From an uncultured Eggerthellaceae bacterium (GTDB lineage Bacteria > Actinomycetota > Coriobacteriia > Coriobacteriales > Eggerthellaceae), in the NCBI GenBank assembly GCA_937892845.1, contig CALBGP010000028.1, positions 62,001 through 126,000 on the forward strand: a DNA stretch of 64,000 bases, in the 5' to 3' direction. Each line of letters starts with the position of its first letter. Positions within the stretch are counted from its first letter, which is position 1. The notes beneath the pieces are model-generated. The model saw only the letters and a list, made by a program, of their open reading frames with translations, made no database searches and was not told the origin of the DNA. Both the position numbers and the translations under genes were made by a program. Shown here in pieces: positions 17,269-26,003 of this stretch.

Positions 17269-19197
17269 TTAGCTGGTTATCAGGCCGAGAAGTTCGGTTC
17301 GCCCCTCCTCGATCGAGGCTATGATCTCTGCTTTGTAGGATTCGCGGTTCAGCGCTTCGTCGGCTTTCAGGAGCAGGTAGTCGGTTGCTACGGTTATGCC
17401 GATGCCTGCCGCCACGCCTGCTGCTGTGCCGGCACCGGGCGTTATGACGGTTCCGATTGCAGATGTTGCCGCCTTGACGATGCCGCTGCGCGTAAGTGCT
17501 GAAGCGAGCTTCTTCGTCATCTGTTCGAATGCCTCCGACGTCACGATTTTCCCAGCGGCCCTTTTCGCGAGGATGCCGCTCGCCACGCCTGCACCGACGC
17601 TGACCACCGTTCGCTCGCGGAATTCAAGAAGCTGCTGGGTCGGTTGCGGCGGGGTTAGCAGGTCCGCGCTGGCAATGCTCCTGCTTTCAGTGACCAGCCA
17701 GCCGGGTATGCCCGTTATCTCGTGCTCGCTCAGGCCCATCTCGAATTCTGCGCGAATCGCCTCTGCCTGGGATGCGAAATCGTTCAAAAGCGCATCGAGT
17801 TTCGAAGTGTCCACCCCTTCGCTCAGGCGTTGCTCCAGCTGCTTCGCCATTCCCTCTTCGAGGGTTCCCGTGAACAAGCCGGCCAGTCGTTCGTAGTCGG
17901 CGGTGAGGCTGTAGTACCAGTCCAAGTAGCTGTCTACGTTGGCAATCTGCTGGTCGCACATTTCATTCACGATTGCAGTGAGCTGTTCGCGTGCGTCTGC
18001 GGTAAGTGCGTCGTAGCGTGCCAGAGCCTCCTCTTCGAGAGCCTGGATGGCGGCGGGATCGTAGTATTTCCCGTCGATCGTGACTGCCATGAAGTCAACC
18101 TGATCGCGTACGAACTGTTCGACGCGGGTGTATGGTTCGGATTGCGTGACCTGCTCAAGGTTCTTGTCGACGGCGGGGAATGCCGCGATGAGAATCAAGG
18201 GCAGGATGACTGCGGTTGCCGCATATCTGCGCACGATGCGCTTCGGTTGCGGCGGGATTTCGGACTGATTTGATGTCTCCTTGAGGGTTTCGCCCGTCTC
18301 AATCGGCCTGAAGATGCGCAAGAGCTCGTCGTGCTTGATGGAGATCGCCGAAATCAGGCCTGTGTATGCCAGGAAGGCCATTGCTGTGAGCATGATTTTG
18401 ATGACCACATAGAGCCATTCGGATGTTTCAGCTATGTGTCCTAGGGCGAATGCCGTCATTCCGTCAACCAATGCGGTTAATTTGCCGAGTTCGGAAATCA
18501 CGGCCGAGGGGGATGAGTCGAAGACGCCTACCGAGTCAGCCACCGCCTGCGCAGCGGAATCCGGAGCGTCGAATCCGCCTGCGATCAGCAATGCGGGTAT
18601 GTAGATGACGATGAGCATGAGGAATAAGACGAGGGTGTTTGCCTTGATTTTGCCCACCGTGAGGTAGGTGTCAGCAAACTCGCGGTGGGCAATTTTCTCG
18701 CTGATGATTGTTGCGGGGATGAAGAGGAGCGGGCCGCAGGCAATGACCAACCATTCAACGGCTCCCCATTTGACCATTGAGAGGAACAGTATCCCTACGC
18801 CGACGGCGGCCAATACAAAAGAGACTATAAGGGCAAGGATGCGGCCCTGATTGAACCTTGAGGTGCAACCGCCTGCGCGGAGAGCAGATTGTTTGTGCGT
18901 GCGTTTGATGACGGCGCAGTAGGCGAGCCGCACGGCTGCGAACACGCTTGCAATAGCCCATATCACTGCAATCAGGATGGGTGGCATGGATGGTACGAAG
19001 CGTGTGATGGCGAACAGGGCGAGCGTGAGCAGCGCAGAATAGGCGACGCTGCGAATTCTCCAGTCATCCCAGAGCTGAGCGGCCTTTTTTGCAAGGCGTT
19101 TCGCGGTATCAAGCTTCTTGTCCTCCAGGCTCTCATCGGTGGAGACGCAAGGGGAGTCAATGCTGGAATCGATGCGTTCTTCAGGTTCGGATGCCAT
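17269..19197 (-). CDS. Large membrane protein of unknown function
   Basis: 642 residues; the ATG at 19197 has GGAGG six bases upstream. I recognise no named family. About seven hydrophobic segments lie in the first 330 residues, after an acidic, Ser-rich start and a Lys/Arg-rich stretch. A soluble, mostly helical segment follows (about 350-540) with Tyr/Asp-rich text (YLDWYYSLTADYERLAGLF). The end holds a glycine/alanine-rich stretch (TPGAGTAAGVAAGIGITVAT) like a glycine zipper that could insert in a membrane. The layout (helices, extracytoplasmic helical domain, pore-like segment) would suit an envelope or effector-type protein, but that is speculation. Monocistronic. Confidence 0.7.
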   Translation of the reverse strand: MASEPEERIDSSIDSPCVSTDESLEDKKLDTAKRLAKKAAQLWDDWRIRSVAYSALLTLALFAITRFVPSMPPILIAVIWAIASVFAAVRLAYCAVIKRTHKQSALRAGGCTSRFNQGRILALIVSFVLAAVGVGILFLSMVKWGAVEWLVIACGPLLFIPATIISEKIAHREFADTYLTVGKIKANTLVLFLMLIVIYIPALLIAGGFDAPDSAAQAVADSVGVFDSSPSAVISELGKLTALVDGMTAFALGHIAETSEWLYVVIKIMLTAMAFLAYTGLISAISIKHDELLRIFRPIETGETLKETSNQSEIPPQPKRIVRRYAATAVILPLILIAAFPAVDKNLEQVTQSEPYTRVEQFVRDQVDFMAVTIDGKYYDPAAIQALEEEALARYDALTADAREQLTAIVNEMCDQQIANVDSYLDWYYSLTADYERLAGLFTGTLEEGMAKQLEQRLSEGVDTSKLDALLNDFASQAEAIRAEFEMGLSEHEITGIPGWLVTESRSIASADLLTPPQPTQQLLEFRERTVVSVGAGVASGILAKRAAGKIVTSEAFEQMTKKLASALTRSGIVKAATSAIGTVITPGAGTAAGVAAGIGITVATDYLLLKADEALNRESYKAEIIASIEEGRTELLGLITS

Positions 19198-19258
19198 GTA
19201 TCCTCCGGACATACGTTGCAGTTTCAGGGTGATTGGGTTGCATTGTAGAGCAATACGA

Positions 19259-19285
19259 AGGAAACCCGCACGTGGCGGGTTTCCT
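19259..19285. terminator. Hairpin after the lysine-riboswitch carrier gene
   Basis: AGGAAACCCGC (19259-19269) pairs over 11 bp with GCGGGTTTCCT (19275-19285) around ACGTG. No T-run follows on the minus strand, so termination may depend on the stem alone. Confidence 0.5.
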
Positions 19286-19316
19286 GAATGGATTGCATTT
19301 GAAGTGCGCGTTGCGC

Positions 19317-20861
19317 TTATTCTGCTGCGTTTTCGGCTTCGTAGGGCTTGAGGTCTTTGACGCTCTTGCCGATGGTCTTCTTGAGAACCAGCAGCGTTCC
19401 GATGGTCAGCGCGGCGCCGATGGGCAGGCAGATCCAAGCGTTCTGCACGAAGCCGGCGATTACGAACATCACGAACGAGATGACAGCCATGGTGATGACG
19501 TAGGGCAGCTGCGTGGACACATGGTTGACGTGCAGCATGTTCGCTCCGGCCGAGGACATGACCGTCGTGTCGGAGATGGGCGAGCAGTGGTCGCCGGCTA
19601 CAGCGCCTGCCAGGCATGCGGAGATGCCGATGATCAGCAGGGTGGGGTCGTTGGCGAAGATGGGCATCACGATGGGAATCAGGATGCCGAAGGTGCCCCA
19701 GCTGGTGCCGGTGGAGAAGCCCAGGAACACGGCGACCAGGAAGATCACGGCGGGCAGCAGGTTGAACAGGCCAGGTGCGGCGCCTTCCATCAGGCCGGCT
19801 ACGAACACGTCGGCGCCCAGAAGGCCGGTCATGTTCTTCAGGGTCACGGCGAAGGTCAGAACCAAGATGGCGGGAACCATGGCGTTGAAGCCGGTGACGA
19901 AGCATTCGGAAGCCGTCTTGAGCGTGAGAACACGGCGGGCGATCAAGTAGATGAAGGTGAACACGACTGCGATCAGGGAGCCCCAGGGAAGAGCCGTGAA
20001 GGCGTCGGTGTTGGCGAATGCGTTGATGATGTCGCCATCGGCGTCGCCGCCGAAGAAACCGCCCACATAGAGCATTGCACCGATGCAGCACGCGATCAGC
20101 ACGATGATGGGAAGCAGCATGTCCCACAGGCTTGCCTTGGCGTTGGTGACAACCTCATCGTTGCCGAGCGAACCGAGGTTGCCGTCGCGGTATGCTTCGA
20201 TCTCCGCTTTTGCCATGGGGCCGTAATCGAAGTTCAGGAAGATGAGTCCAGCCACGAATACGATCATGAGCAGGGAATAGAAGTTGAACGGGATGGCGTT
20301 GATGAACAGTTCGATGCCGTTGACGCCAAGGTCCTGCGCCACGCCGGAGACCGCAGCAGCCCAGGAGGAAACCGGGGCGATCATGCAGATGGGAGCGGCG
20401 GTGGCGTCGATGATGAATGCCAGCTTAGCACGAGAGACGTTCTTGCTGTCAGTGAGCGGACGCATGACGGAGCCGACGGTCAGGCAGTTGAAGTAGTCAT
20501 CGACGAAAATCAGGATGCCCAGAATGAACGAGGCAATCTGCACGCCGACGCGGGACTTCACATGCTTTCCGGCCCAGCGGCCGAATGCAGCGGCGCCGCC
20601 TGCGGTATTGACCAAGGCGACCAGGATGCCCAAGACAACCAGGAAGATGAAGATACCGGCATTGTCTGCGGCTGCGGGTACGAAGCCCTCGGTGACCATG
20701 GTGTCCAGGGTGGTTACGGGATTGAAGCCCGCCACGAGCAGCGCACCCAAGGTGATGCCCACGAACAGAGATACGTACACCTCTTTGGTGATGAGGGCCA
20801 AGACGATGGCCATGAGTGCCGGAGCAAGCGCCCAAGCAGTGTTGACGAATTCCACGTCCAT
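19317..20861 (-). CDS. NhaC-family carrier under lysine riboswitch, probable lysine transporter
   Basis: 514 residues from the ATG at 20861. The GTG two codons later (20855) has better spacing from AAAGGA and may be the true start. About 12 helices with the NhaC pattern: GILIFVDDYFNCLTVGSVMRPLTD, FSTGTSWGTFGILIPIVMP and AGDHCSPISDTTVMSSAGA. Carriers of this subgroup (COG1757) are known to lie behind lysine riboswitches in Firmicutes and are thought to move lysine. The leader here carries that riboswitch (20949-21094), so lysine uptake or exchange is the best guess. It is distinct in sequence from the first NhaC-family protein (2073-3419). Confidence 0.85.
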   Translation of the reverse strand: MDVEFVNTAWALAPALMAIVLALITKEVYVSLFVGITLGALLVAGFNPVTTLDTMVTEGFVPAAADNAGIFIFLVVLGILVALVNTAGGAAAFGRWAGKHVKSRVGVQIASFILGILIFVDDYFNCLTVGSVMRPLTDSKNVSRAKLAFIIDATAAPICMIAPVSSWAAAVSGVAQDLGVNGIELFINAIPFNFYSLLMIVFVAGLIFLNFDYGPMAKAEIEAYRDGNLGSLGNDEVVTNAKASLWDMLLPIIVLIACCIGAMLYVGGFFGGDADGDIINAFANTDAFTALPWGSLIAVVFTFIYLIARRVLTLKTASECFVTGFNAMVPAILVLTFAVTLKNMTGLLGADVFVAGLMEGAAPGLFNLLPAVIFLVAVFLGFSTGTSWGTFGILIPIVMPIFANDPTLLIIGISACLAGAVAGDHCSPISDTTVMSSAGANMLHVNHVSTQLPYVITMAVISFVMFVIAGFVQNAWICLPIGAALTIGTLLVLKKTIGKSVKDLKPYEAENAAE

Positions 20862-20948
20862 TCCTTTCTGCGTCAAGCTAAGGACATGGTTGGGTGTCAA
20901 CAGATGGAGCGTGAAGTTGGCTCTCGACCATGGCAGCTCTCCGCATTT

Positions 20949-21094
20949 CGCGACAGTGCGCAACGTATTCCGCTGCGCCCCAGGGTCATGCAAGCCGGGG
21001 AGCTTGCCGCCCTTCGGCACCCGCCCCATTCGCCCCGCGCCTCCCCGGCGCTCTGTGGGGTTACTGATATAGGGTGCACCTCTACCTAGCCGCG
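20949..21094 (-). ncRNA. Lysine riboswitch (L box)
   Basis: Read on the minus strand the leader carries the ordered L-box landmarks: CGCGGC (P1), AGAGGTGC, then AGTA, a GC-rich arm, GGTGCCGAAG, CCTGGGG and finally ACTGTCGCG closing P1 (21089-21094 pairs with 20949-20954). These are the conserved core segments of lysine-sensing RNAs. The aptamer ends about 90 bases before the start codon of the NhaC-family carrier. Lysine binding should reduce expression; the expression platform is not obvious. Confidence 0.85.
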
Positions 21095-21274
21095 TATGGT
21101 AGCAGAAAAAACCAAAGGGTGGATGCGGGATGCGAAATAACCTGCCCTGATACCGCGAAAGGTGTTCATTCGCACTTGAACGCACTGAAAAATATGCAAA
21201 GAAGTTAAGTTTTATGCGTTTTGCGGTATCTGGTCGAAGATTATAGTCGTGTGTCTTGCAATGTCGTTTCAGCT

Positions 21275-22753
21275 TCAACGGCGCTGTTTGCAGTCGAAAT
21301 GGGGTGTGGTGTCAGAGCTGCTGGCGAGCGCGGCGTCCACGATGTTCATCAGCTGCTGCTGCGAGTTGACGTACATTTTCTGATAGATATGCATGATATG
21401 GGTGCGAGAGGTCCCATCGGAAATGACCAATGCGTTGGCGATGAATCTTGCATTGCGCCCCTTCGCGAGGAGTTCTAGCACTTCGCGTTCTCTTGGTGTG
21501 AGGTTGTATCGTTTTGCAATGATGTCGCATGCGTTCCGAAACGGATCGCAGTTTGGTTCGGTTGATTGAGTTGGGCTTTGAGAAGAATCCTGTGCGCTCC
21601 TGATTGAGCTGGCGATGCTCAGCGTGATTACAGTTGCAAGAGCTATTACGGTGACGGTCATTCCCACTGGGATATCGGTATATTGGGGCGATACGGAAAT
21701 GGAAAGGTTACCGATGAGCCATCCGACTCTGAGCGAAAGATATGTGACGCACACTCGGTAGAGGCCCGTTCTCTCTTCGGCGAATGCCCGCGACACGATC
21801 CATACGAAGAGATGGAGAATTAGAAAGCTTGTTTCCAGCAGTGCCGTGTAGATTGCGAACAGGGAGTCTGCCAACAAAAGCGAAAGATACATTGCAGCCA
21901 ATACCAGTGGAAGAGCAATGGAGCGAAGGGCGCTGAGCAGCGTATAATCTTTGAGCCATCTGAGGAGAAGCGTCAGTGCTATTCCAGTAAGCAAGCCTCC
22001 CGCGCCTGACATTGCCTGCACAGCAAGCGATCCTTGTCCTCCGTCTTGGAGCTTCATGCCTTGGGAATGAAGGACGATCTGCAGAACCGAATAGGCCACA
22101 AACAATAGGCAGTATTCCGGAAATGTGCTGCCTTTCACGAAGGACCCGCCCCAGGCTGCTTCTGCTGCGATGTCTTCTTGCTCCGATTGGGTTTTTTGTC
22201 TCTGTCTCCGTTTTACACCCACAATCAGCATTGAGGCCGCAAGACCGGGGAGGGTCAGGATGGCGGCATAGCCCACAGGAGAAGGTAGCGCCGTGACGGC
22301 GATTTGGATGAATCCTGCAATCATGGTTGCGTAGGCGAACGCGAGAAGGGATTTTCTGATTTCGATTCCGAAGAAAAAAACCGCATAGATGATGAAGACG
22401 ATGAATTCGGTTTGCGAGGCTATTCCCGCCAGAGAGAGGATGGTTTGCGGCACGGGCAGCCATTGCGAGGTTGTCCTCAAGGCTACGGCGGAGGTCTGCA
22501 TTATGGCCAATGCGATGATAAGCGCCTGGCATTGGGTGAGTTTTGCGGGATAGGATTCGTATCGGCGGACGATTAGGAGGAGTGCGATTGTAAGGAACAC
22601 GAAGATGCCGACGAACTCTCCTATTGGGCGGACGTCGAATTGCCAAAGGGCGGTATAGCGTTCCGTTTCAGCTGCAGCGAGGCAGAACCCCAATCCTATC
22701 GTGACAACGGGAAACCAATTCGGATATTGCGAGGCACGTTCGATGCGCGACAT
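21275..22753 (-). CDS. Membrane-anchored LuxR-family regulator, divergent from a TAT flavoprotein
   Basis: 492 residues: about 12 membrane helices to residue 400, then a LuxR helix-turn-helix (LTPREREVLELLAKGRNARF, then ISDGTSRTHIMHIYQKMYV). Same architecture as 3585-5045 but clearly different in sequence. It is transcribed away from the flavoprotein gene at 22983 with a perfect inverted repeat between them, so it probably controls that gene in response to the flavoprotein's substrate. A weak ribosome site (AGAGAG) precedes the ATG. DNA around 21.2-24.6 kb looks less G+C-rich than the flanks, which may indicate transfer. Confidence 0.85.
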   Translation of the reverse strand: MSRIERASQYPNWFPVVTIGLGFCLAAAETERYTALWQFDVRPIGEFVGIFVFLTIALLLIVRRYESYPAKLTQCQALIIALAIMQTSAVALRTTSQWLPVPQTILSLAGIASQTEFIVFIIYAVFFFGIEIRKSLLAFAYATMIAGFIQIAVTALPSPVGYAAILTLPGLAASMLIVGVKRRQRQKTQSEQEDIAAEAAWGGSFVKGSTFPEYCLLFVAYSVLQIVLHSQGMKLQDGGQGSLAVQAMSGAGGLLTGIALTLLLRWLKDYTLLSALRSIALPLVLAAMYLSLLLADSLFAIYTALLETSFLILHLFVWIVSRAFAEERTGLYRVCVTYLSLRVGWLIGNLSISVSPQYTDIPVGMTVTVIALATVITLSIASSIRSAQDSSQSPTQSTEPNCDPFRNACDIIAKRYNLTPREREVLELLAKGRNARFIANALVISDGTSRTHIMHIYQKMYVNSQQQLMNIVDAALASSSDTTPHFDCKQRR

Positions 22754-22845
22754 TGCGTCTCATCTCTCTTCGGCGGGATGCCGAAATCCTTGGCGCAACT
22801 ATGGTTGCGGCAAATGATAAGCTGCACAATCTTATATCAAAAGGG

Positions 22846-22868
22846 GAATCAGACGCAGAATCTGATTC
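22846..22868. promoter_or_regulatory. Perfect palindrome between divergent regulator and flavoprotein genes
   Basis: GAATCAGA (22846-22853) and TCTGATTC (22861-22868) are exact inverted copies separated by 7 bases, about midway between the two start codons. The shape suits a dimeric LuxR-type regulator. A second LuxR/redox intergenic region (62696-62712) has ATCAG/CTGAT half-sites too. Confidence 0.6.
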
Positions 22869-22982
22869 TCTCCTTTCATTGACCCATGACCCTGTATGTG
22901 CACTCTGATCGGGGAATTGGATTTTCGATTGGTTCTCTGCCGGGGGGATGCGATTCGGTCGAAAAATGAAAGGAGCATGAAG

Positions 22983-24578
22983 ATGGATCGAAGGGGATTT
23001 TTGATTGGCGCCGCAATGGCGGGAGCTGCTGGCGTGGGGCTTTTGGCGGGATGCAGCCCCAAGACTGAATCTGTTTCAGGGGATAGCGGTGATTCGTCTC
23101 CCAAACTGAAAGAGGCGACGAAAACCATTGAAGCGGATGTGGTTGTTGCTGGTCTTGGTGCTGCGGGGTTGTTGGCTGCATGGGGTGCCGCAAAAGCAGG
23201 GGTTAAGGTGGTGGCCGTCGATTCGGCTTCATCGATGACGGGAACCACGAACGTGCGTACATCGGCACCTTTCTGCGTAGGGTCAAAGCTTCAGGCCGCA
23301 TCGCCCGAGCCCCTTACTATCGAAGAGTTCATGAATCATTTGAATAGCGGCACGAATTACCAGTCGAATCAGCGTGCTTTGCGCAATATCATCGAAGCGA
23401 CAGGCAGGGCGGTGGATGTATTCATCGATGCCGGTTTGCCTTTCAATGTAGATTTCGCTGCCACAAACAAAGAGACTGCGATGATGTCACGAGGTGGTCA
23501 TCTGTACGGGGTTGCCGGAGATGAACGTGCGGAATACTTTACTGCAATTGCGAATGAGGCTGGTATTGAATGCCTGTTCGGAACAACCGCAGAAGCGTTG
23601 TTGTTTGCGGATGATGGGTCTGTTGCCGGCATACAATGCGTGAGCGGAAGCGATGTGATTGACATCAAGGCGGGTGCGATCGTTTTGGCTACGGGAGGTT
23701 TTTTGGGCAATCCCGAAAAGGTGGCCGAGCACTTTGCCGGTGCGAGCATTGTATGTATGGGCAATGAGCTCAATACGGGAGCGGGTATTGACATGGCGGT
23801 GTCTGCCGGCGGGCAGATGGGAAAGTGCTTCAGCATATCCATGAACGAATACGGTGGAGCCAACACGAAGGCATCCCCTATGTATTCATTCCGCCCAACA
23901 TCTGGAACGAATGAGGCGATGCGTCTTCCTGTGTTCGGTGGGCTGATGGTGAACAAGCAGGGCGATCGTTTCGTCAACGAGGGTGTCATGTGCGAAAAGA
24001 CCATGTTCTGTTGTGAGCCGCTGATTCGGGATTCTTATCATTACGCCATATGCGATGAGGCGTTCATGGAGCGCTGGGAGACAGAACCTCTGCCGAATTA
24101 CCTAGGTGACGAGCGCATGAAGGGCATGTTCAAGGATGTCTATGCTTCCGATGTGCGTGAGCAATTCGAGAAAGCCGTCGAAGAAGGTTGGGCGTTCAAG
24201 GCGGATACCCTTGAGGAGTTGGCGGATCATTTCGGTCTGACGAACCTTGAGGAGACCGTTTCGGCGTATAACGAGATGTGCGATGCAGGGGCCGACAGCC
24301 AGTTCTTTAAGGATGCTAAGTATATGGCCGCTCTTACGAAAGCCCCGTACTATGCGGTTGAGTCGATGCCTGCGGGATGGCTGACTCTCGGCGGTGTGAA
24401 ATGCGACGAAAACTGCCAGGTGCTTACTGCGGATAACAGCCCCATAAAGGGTTTGTTCGTTGCGGGTGCCGATGCGGATTTGTTCACATCGCCATATTAT
24501 GCTCCCGGCAGCGCGAATGGGTTCGCCATTGGGTCAGGGCTTATTGCGGGTGAAGCCGCAGCAAAAGCTGCAAAATAG
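22983..24578 (+). CDS. TAT-exported FAD-binding fumarate-reductase-like flavoprotein
   Basis: 531 residues from the ATG at 22983 (AAAGGAGC, 6-7 base spacing; the ATG at 22977 is too close). The N-terminus MDRRGFLIGAAMAGAAG ends in LLAGC, a TAT signal with a lipobox. The FAD-binding Rossmann motif is VVVAGLGAAGLLAAWGAAKA; the late FAD motif reads GLFVAGADADLF. The family includes flavocytochrome c fumarate reductases and urocanate reductase. The usual HPT motif and the HGxNRLGG motif are missing (SPYYAPGSANGFAIGSG instead), so the electron acceptor is not fumarate in the standard way. No haem motif. Electron partner not adjacent. Confidence 0.85.
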   Translation: MDRRGFLIGAAMAGAAGVGLLAGCSPKTESVSGDSGDSSPKLKEATKTIEADVVVAGLGAAGLLAAWGAAKAGVKVVAVDSASSMTGTTNVRTSAPFCVGSKLQAASPEPLTIEEFMNHLNSGTNYQSNQRALRNIIEATGRAVDVFIDAGLPFNVDFAATNKETAMMSRGGHLYGVAGDERAEYFTAIANEAGIECLFGTTAEALLFADDGSVAGIQCVSGSDVIDIKAGAIVLATGGFLGNPEKVAEHFAGASIVCMGNELNTGAGIDMAVSAGGQMGKCFSISMNEYGGANTKASPMYSFRPTSGTNEAMRLPVFGGLMVNKQGDRFVNEGVMCEKTMFCCEPLIRDSYHYAICDEAFMERWETEPLPNYLGDERMKGMFKDVYASDVREQFEKAVEEGWAFKADTLEELADHFGLTNLEETVSAYNEMCDAGADSQFFKDAKYMAALTKAPYYAVESMPAGWLTLGGVKCDENCQVLTADNSPIKGLFVAGADADLFTSPYYAPGSANGFAIGSGLIAGEAAAKAAK

Positions 24579-24601
24579 ATTGTTTCGAATGCCCCTCCAA
24601 A

Positions 24602-24628
24602 GCGCCGGCCGATGGGCCGGCGCATTTT
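24602..24628 (+). terminator. Terminator of the TAT flavoprotein gene
   Basis: GCGCCGGCC (24602-24610) pairs over 9 bp with GGCCGGCGC (24615-24623) around GATG; ATTTTG follows. Confidence 0.8.
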
Positions 24629-24733
24629 GACGCGATGCACCCGGTGGGGGATGAAGCTACGGGGCGTCAAACTCTAAATTGCTTGATGATGCGGCATTGA
24701 AGGCGGGACTCGTGCTCTGTCGCTCAGTGCGTC

Positions 24734-25060
24734 CTACAGGCTTTCGGTGCGGTACGTGCTGTAGCCCTCGTAGCTGTAGCTCGCGTCGATACCCTTCATG
24801 TAGACCTGACGGTCGTCGACTTTGTCGGTGAGCGCATTCTTGAGAACTACTCTTGTCTCCGTGTCCCGCATGGGGCTGCGTTCCATAGCGAAGAGGTAAT
24901 CCTCCTTATCGACAAGGCTCCAATCAACAATGAGCCCGAGCTCCTTCTTCAGGATGACATCGAGCCAGATACGCGCCGCGCGGCCGTTTTCTTCTCTGAG
25001 CGGATGGGCTACATTCATTTCGATGGAATCGGTTATGCCTGATCTGTTCTCCAAGGCCAT
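24734..25060 (-). pseudogene. Fic-family protein, N-terminally truncated remnant
   Basis: 108 residues. The Fic (AMP-transferase) core appears as EMNVAHPLREENGRAARIW, matching the family's HPFxxGNGR motif with Phe to Leu and Gly to Glu changes, followed by the usual C-terminal helices ending YSYEGYSTYRTESL. Intact Fic proteins of this type have about 80-100 more residues in front, including the first Fic helices. The frame begins only a dozen codons before the motif, with a weak AAGG upstream. The changed loop glycine and the missing half argue for a dead copy. It lies back-to-back with the RelB/RelE pair. Confidence 0.7.
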
Positions 25061-25110
25061 GAGTCTGCCTTTTCAATACCGCAGAATTACCGTTTGTATG
25101 CAAATGTGGC

Positions 25111-25116
25111 TATAAT
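25111..25116 (+). promoter_or_regulatory. -10 element of the toxin-antitoxin pair
   Basis: Perfect TATAAT 33 bases upstream of the antitoxin start, with AAGGAGG following. The -35 is not clear. Confidence 0.55.
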
Positions 25117-25148
25117 GCTGTAAATATCAATACAAGGAGGTGGCCATT

Positions 25149-25466
25149 ATGCCTGAGACTGCTACTTTGAACGTGAGGATGGATGCGGATACGAAACGCG
25201 AGTTTACGGCAATTTGCGAGGAGCTCGGTATATCGGCGTCTTCGCTGATGAATGTTTTCGCTCGCATGGTCGTTCGTAATCAGGAGGTGCCATTCCCTCT
25301 TTCCGTAAGGACGCATGCTGGCGATCTATCCCGGTATCGCAGGATTTTTCCCCAGAGTGAAGAAGAGGTCTTCGAGGCGATTGATGCTGGTGCAAAAGTC
25401 CCCTTGGACCAGTGTTACTCCGCTGCGCAGGGGGAGGCGTTTGTCAGGGAGCGTTTGGGATGGTAG
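25149..25466 (+). CDS. RelB/DinJ-family antitoxin
   Basis: 105 residues from the ATG at 25149 (AAGGAGG, 8 bases upstream; a GTG at 25140 overlaps the site). The N-terminus TATLNVRMDADTKREFTAICEELGISASSLMNVFARMVV is the ribbon-helix-helix domain of RelB/DinJ antitoxins, which bind their own promoter and neutralise a RelE/YafQ-type toxin. The C-terminal half, which would wrap the toxin, is less conserved. Its stop codon overlaps the toxin start (ATGGTAG), which couples their translation. Confidence 0.85.
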   Translation: MPETATLNVRMDADTKREFTAICEELGISASSLMNVFARMVVRNQEVPFPLSVRTHAGDLSRYRRIFPQSEEEVFEAIDAGAKVPLDQCYSAAQGEAFVRERLGW

Positions 25467-25759
25467 ATGAAGAGGAGCTCTACGATGTTGTCTGGACTCC
25501 TTTATTTGCCGAAGAGGTGCGACAGGCAGCGGATTATATCCAGAATCATTTGATGATGCCTTTGGCGGCGCGGGATTTTCTTGACGGGGTCATGGAGGCT
25601 CTTGAAAACAGGCGACGCACGCCGACTGCGGCCATTCGAAAAATATCTCCTTCCGGAACGGAGTTTTACGTTGCCCATAACAAGCAGTGGGCTATCTACT
25701 ACCTCATCGAAGGCAGAACGATCAAAGCGGTTTCCCTGAAGCATCGACTGCAGCGCTGA
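25460..25759 (+). CDS. RelE/ParE-family toxin
   Basis: 99 residues. The ATG at 25460 overlaps the antitoxin stop. The sequence YDVVWTPLFAEEVRQAADYI, a central helix pair (LAARDFLDGVMEALENRRR) and the final strands with YYLIEGRTIKAVSLKHRLQR follow the RelE/ParE fold. RelE-like members cut mRNA in the ribosome; ParE-like members attack gyrase. Which applies cannot be settled by eye. The pair is small, self-contained and next to a Fic remnant, suggesting a site that collects toxin-antitoxin modules. Confidence 0.8.
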   Translation: MVDEEELYDVVWTPLFAEEVRQAADYIQNHLMMPLAARDFLDGVMEALENRRRTPTAAIRKISPSGTEFYVAHNKQWAIYYLIEGRTIKAVSLKHRLQR

Positions 25760-26003
25760 CGTTGGCATAGAGGCCTTCGAGGCGAGGATGCTCTTCCGCA
25801 GGAAGGGTTTTGCGAATGGGCTGGATGTGCGATGACGTTGCTACGCGCAGTTAGCAGTCAGTTTTTATTAACATAGGGGCCAATCCTTGTCAGGATACGC
25901 AATTATCATAGAGGAGCATGGATGGCAAACGCCGACAAGCCGAATCCGTGGCCAGGGGGATACTGCTATCTGTTTCCCAATATAGTATGAAATGGGGGGA
26001 TTG
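25760..26003. other. Gap of about 245 bases without a gene
   Basis: AT-rich stretch near 25860-25910 (for example TTTTTATTAACATA) that may hold the promoter of the following lipoprotein gene. No coding frame or strong hairpin seen. Confidence 0.4.

Noticed and set aside
19198..20127. Possible N-terminal extension of the large membrane protein to 952 residues
   Set aside because: The extra part is the shadow of the NhaC-family gene; a ribosome site marks the ATG at 19197.
22240..24600. Possible genomic island based on lower G+C
   Set aside because: Only an impression by eye; no integrase, direct repeats or tRNA boundary are visible.
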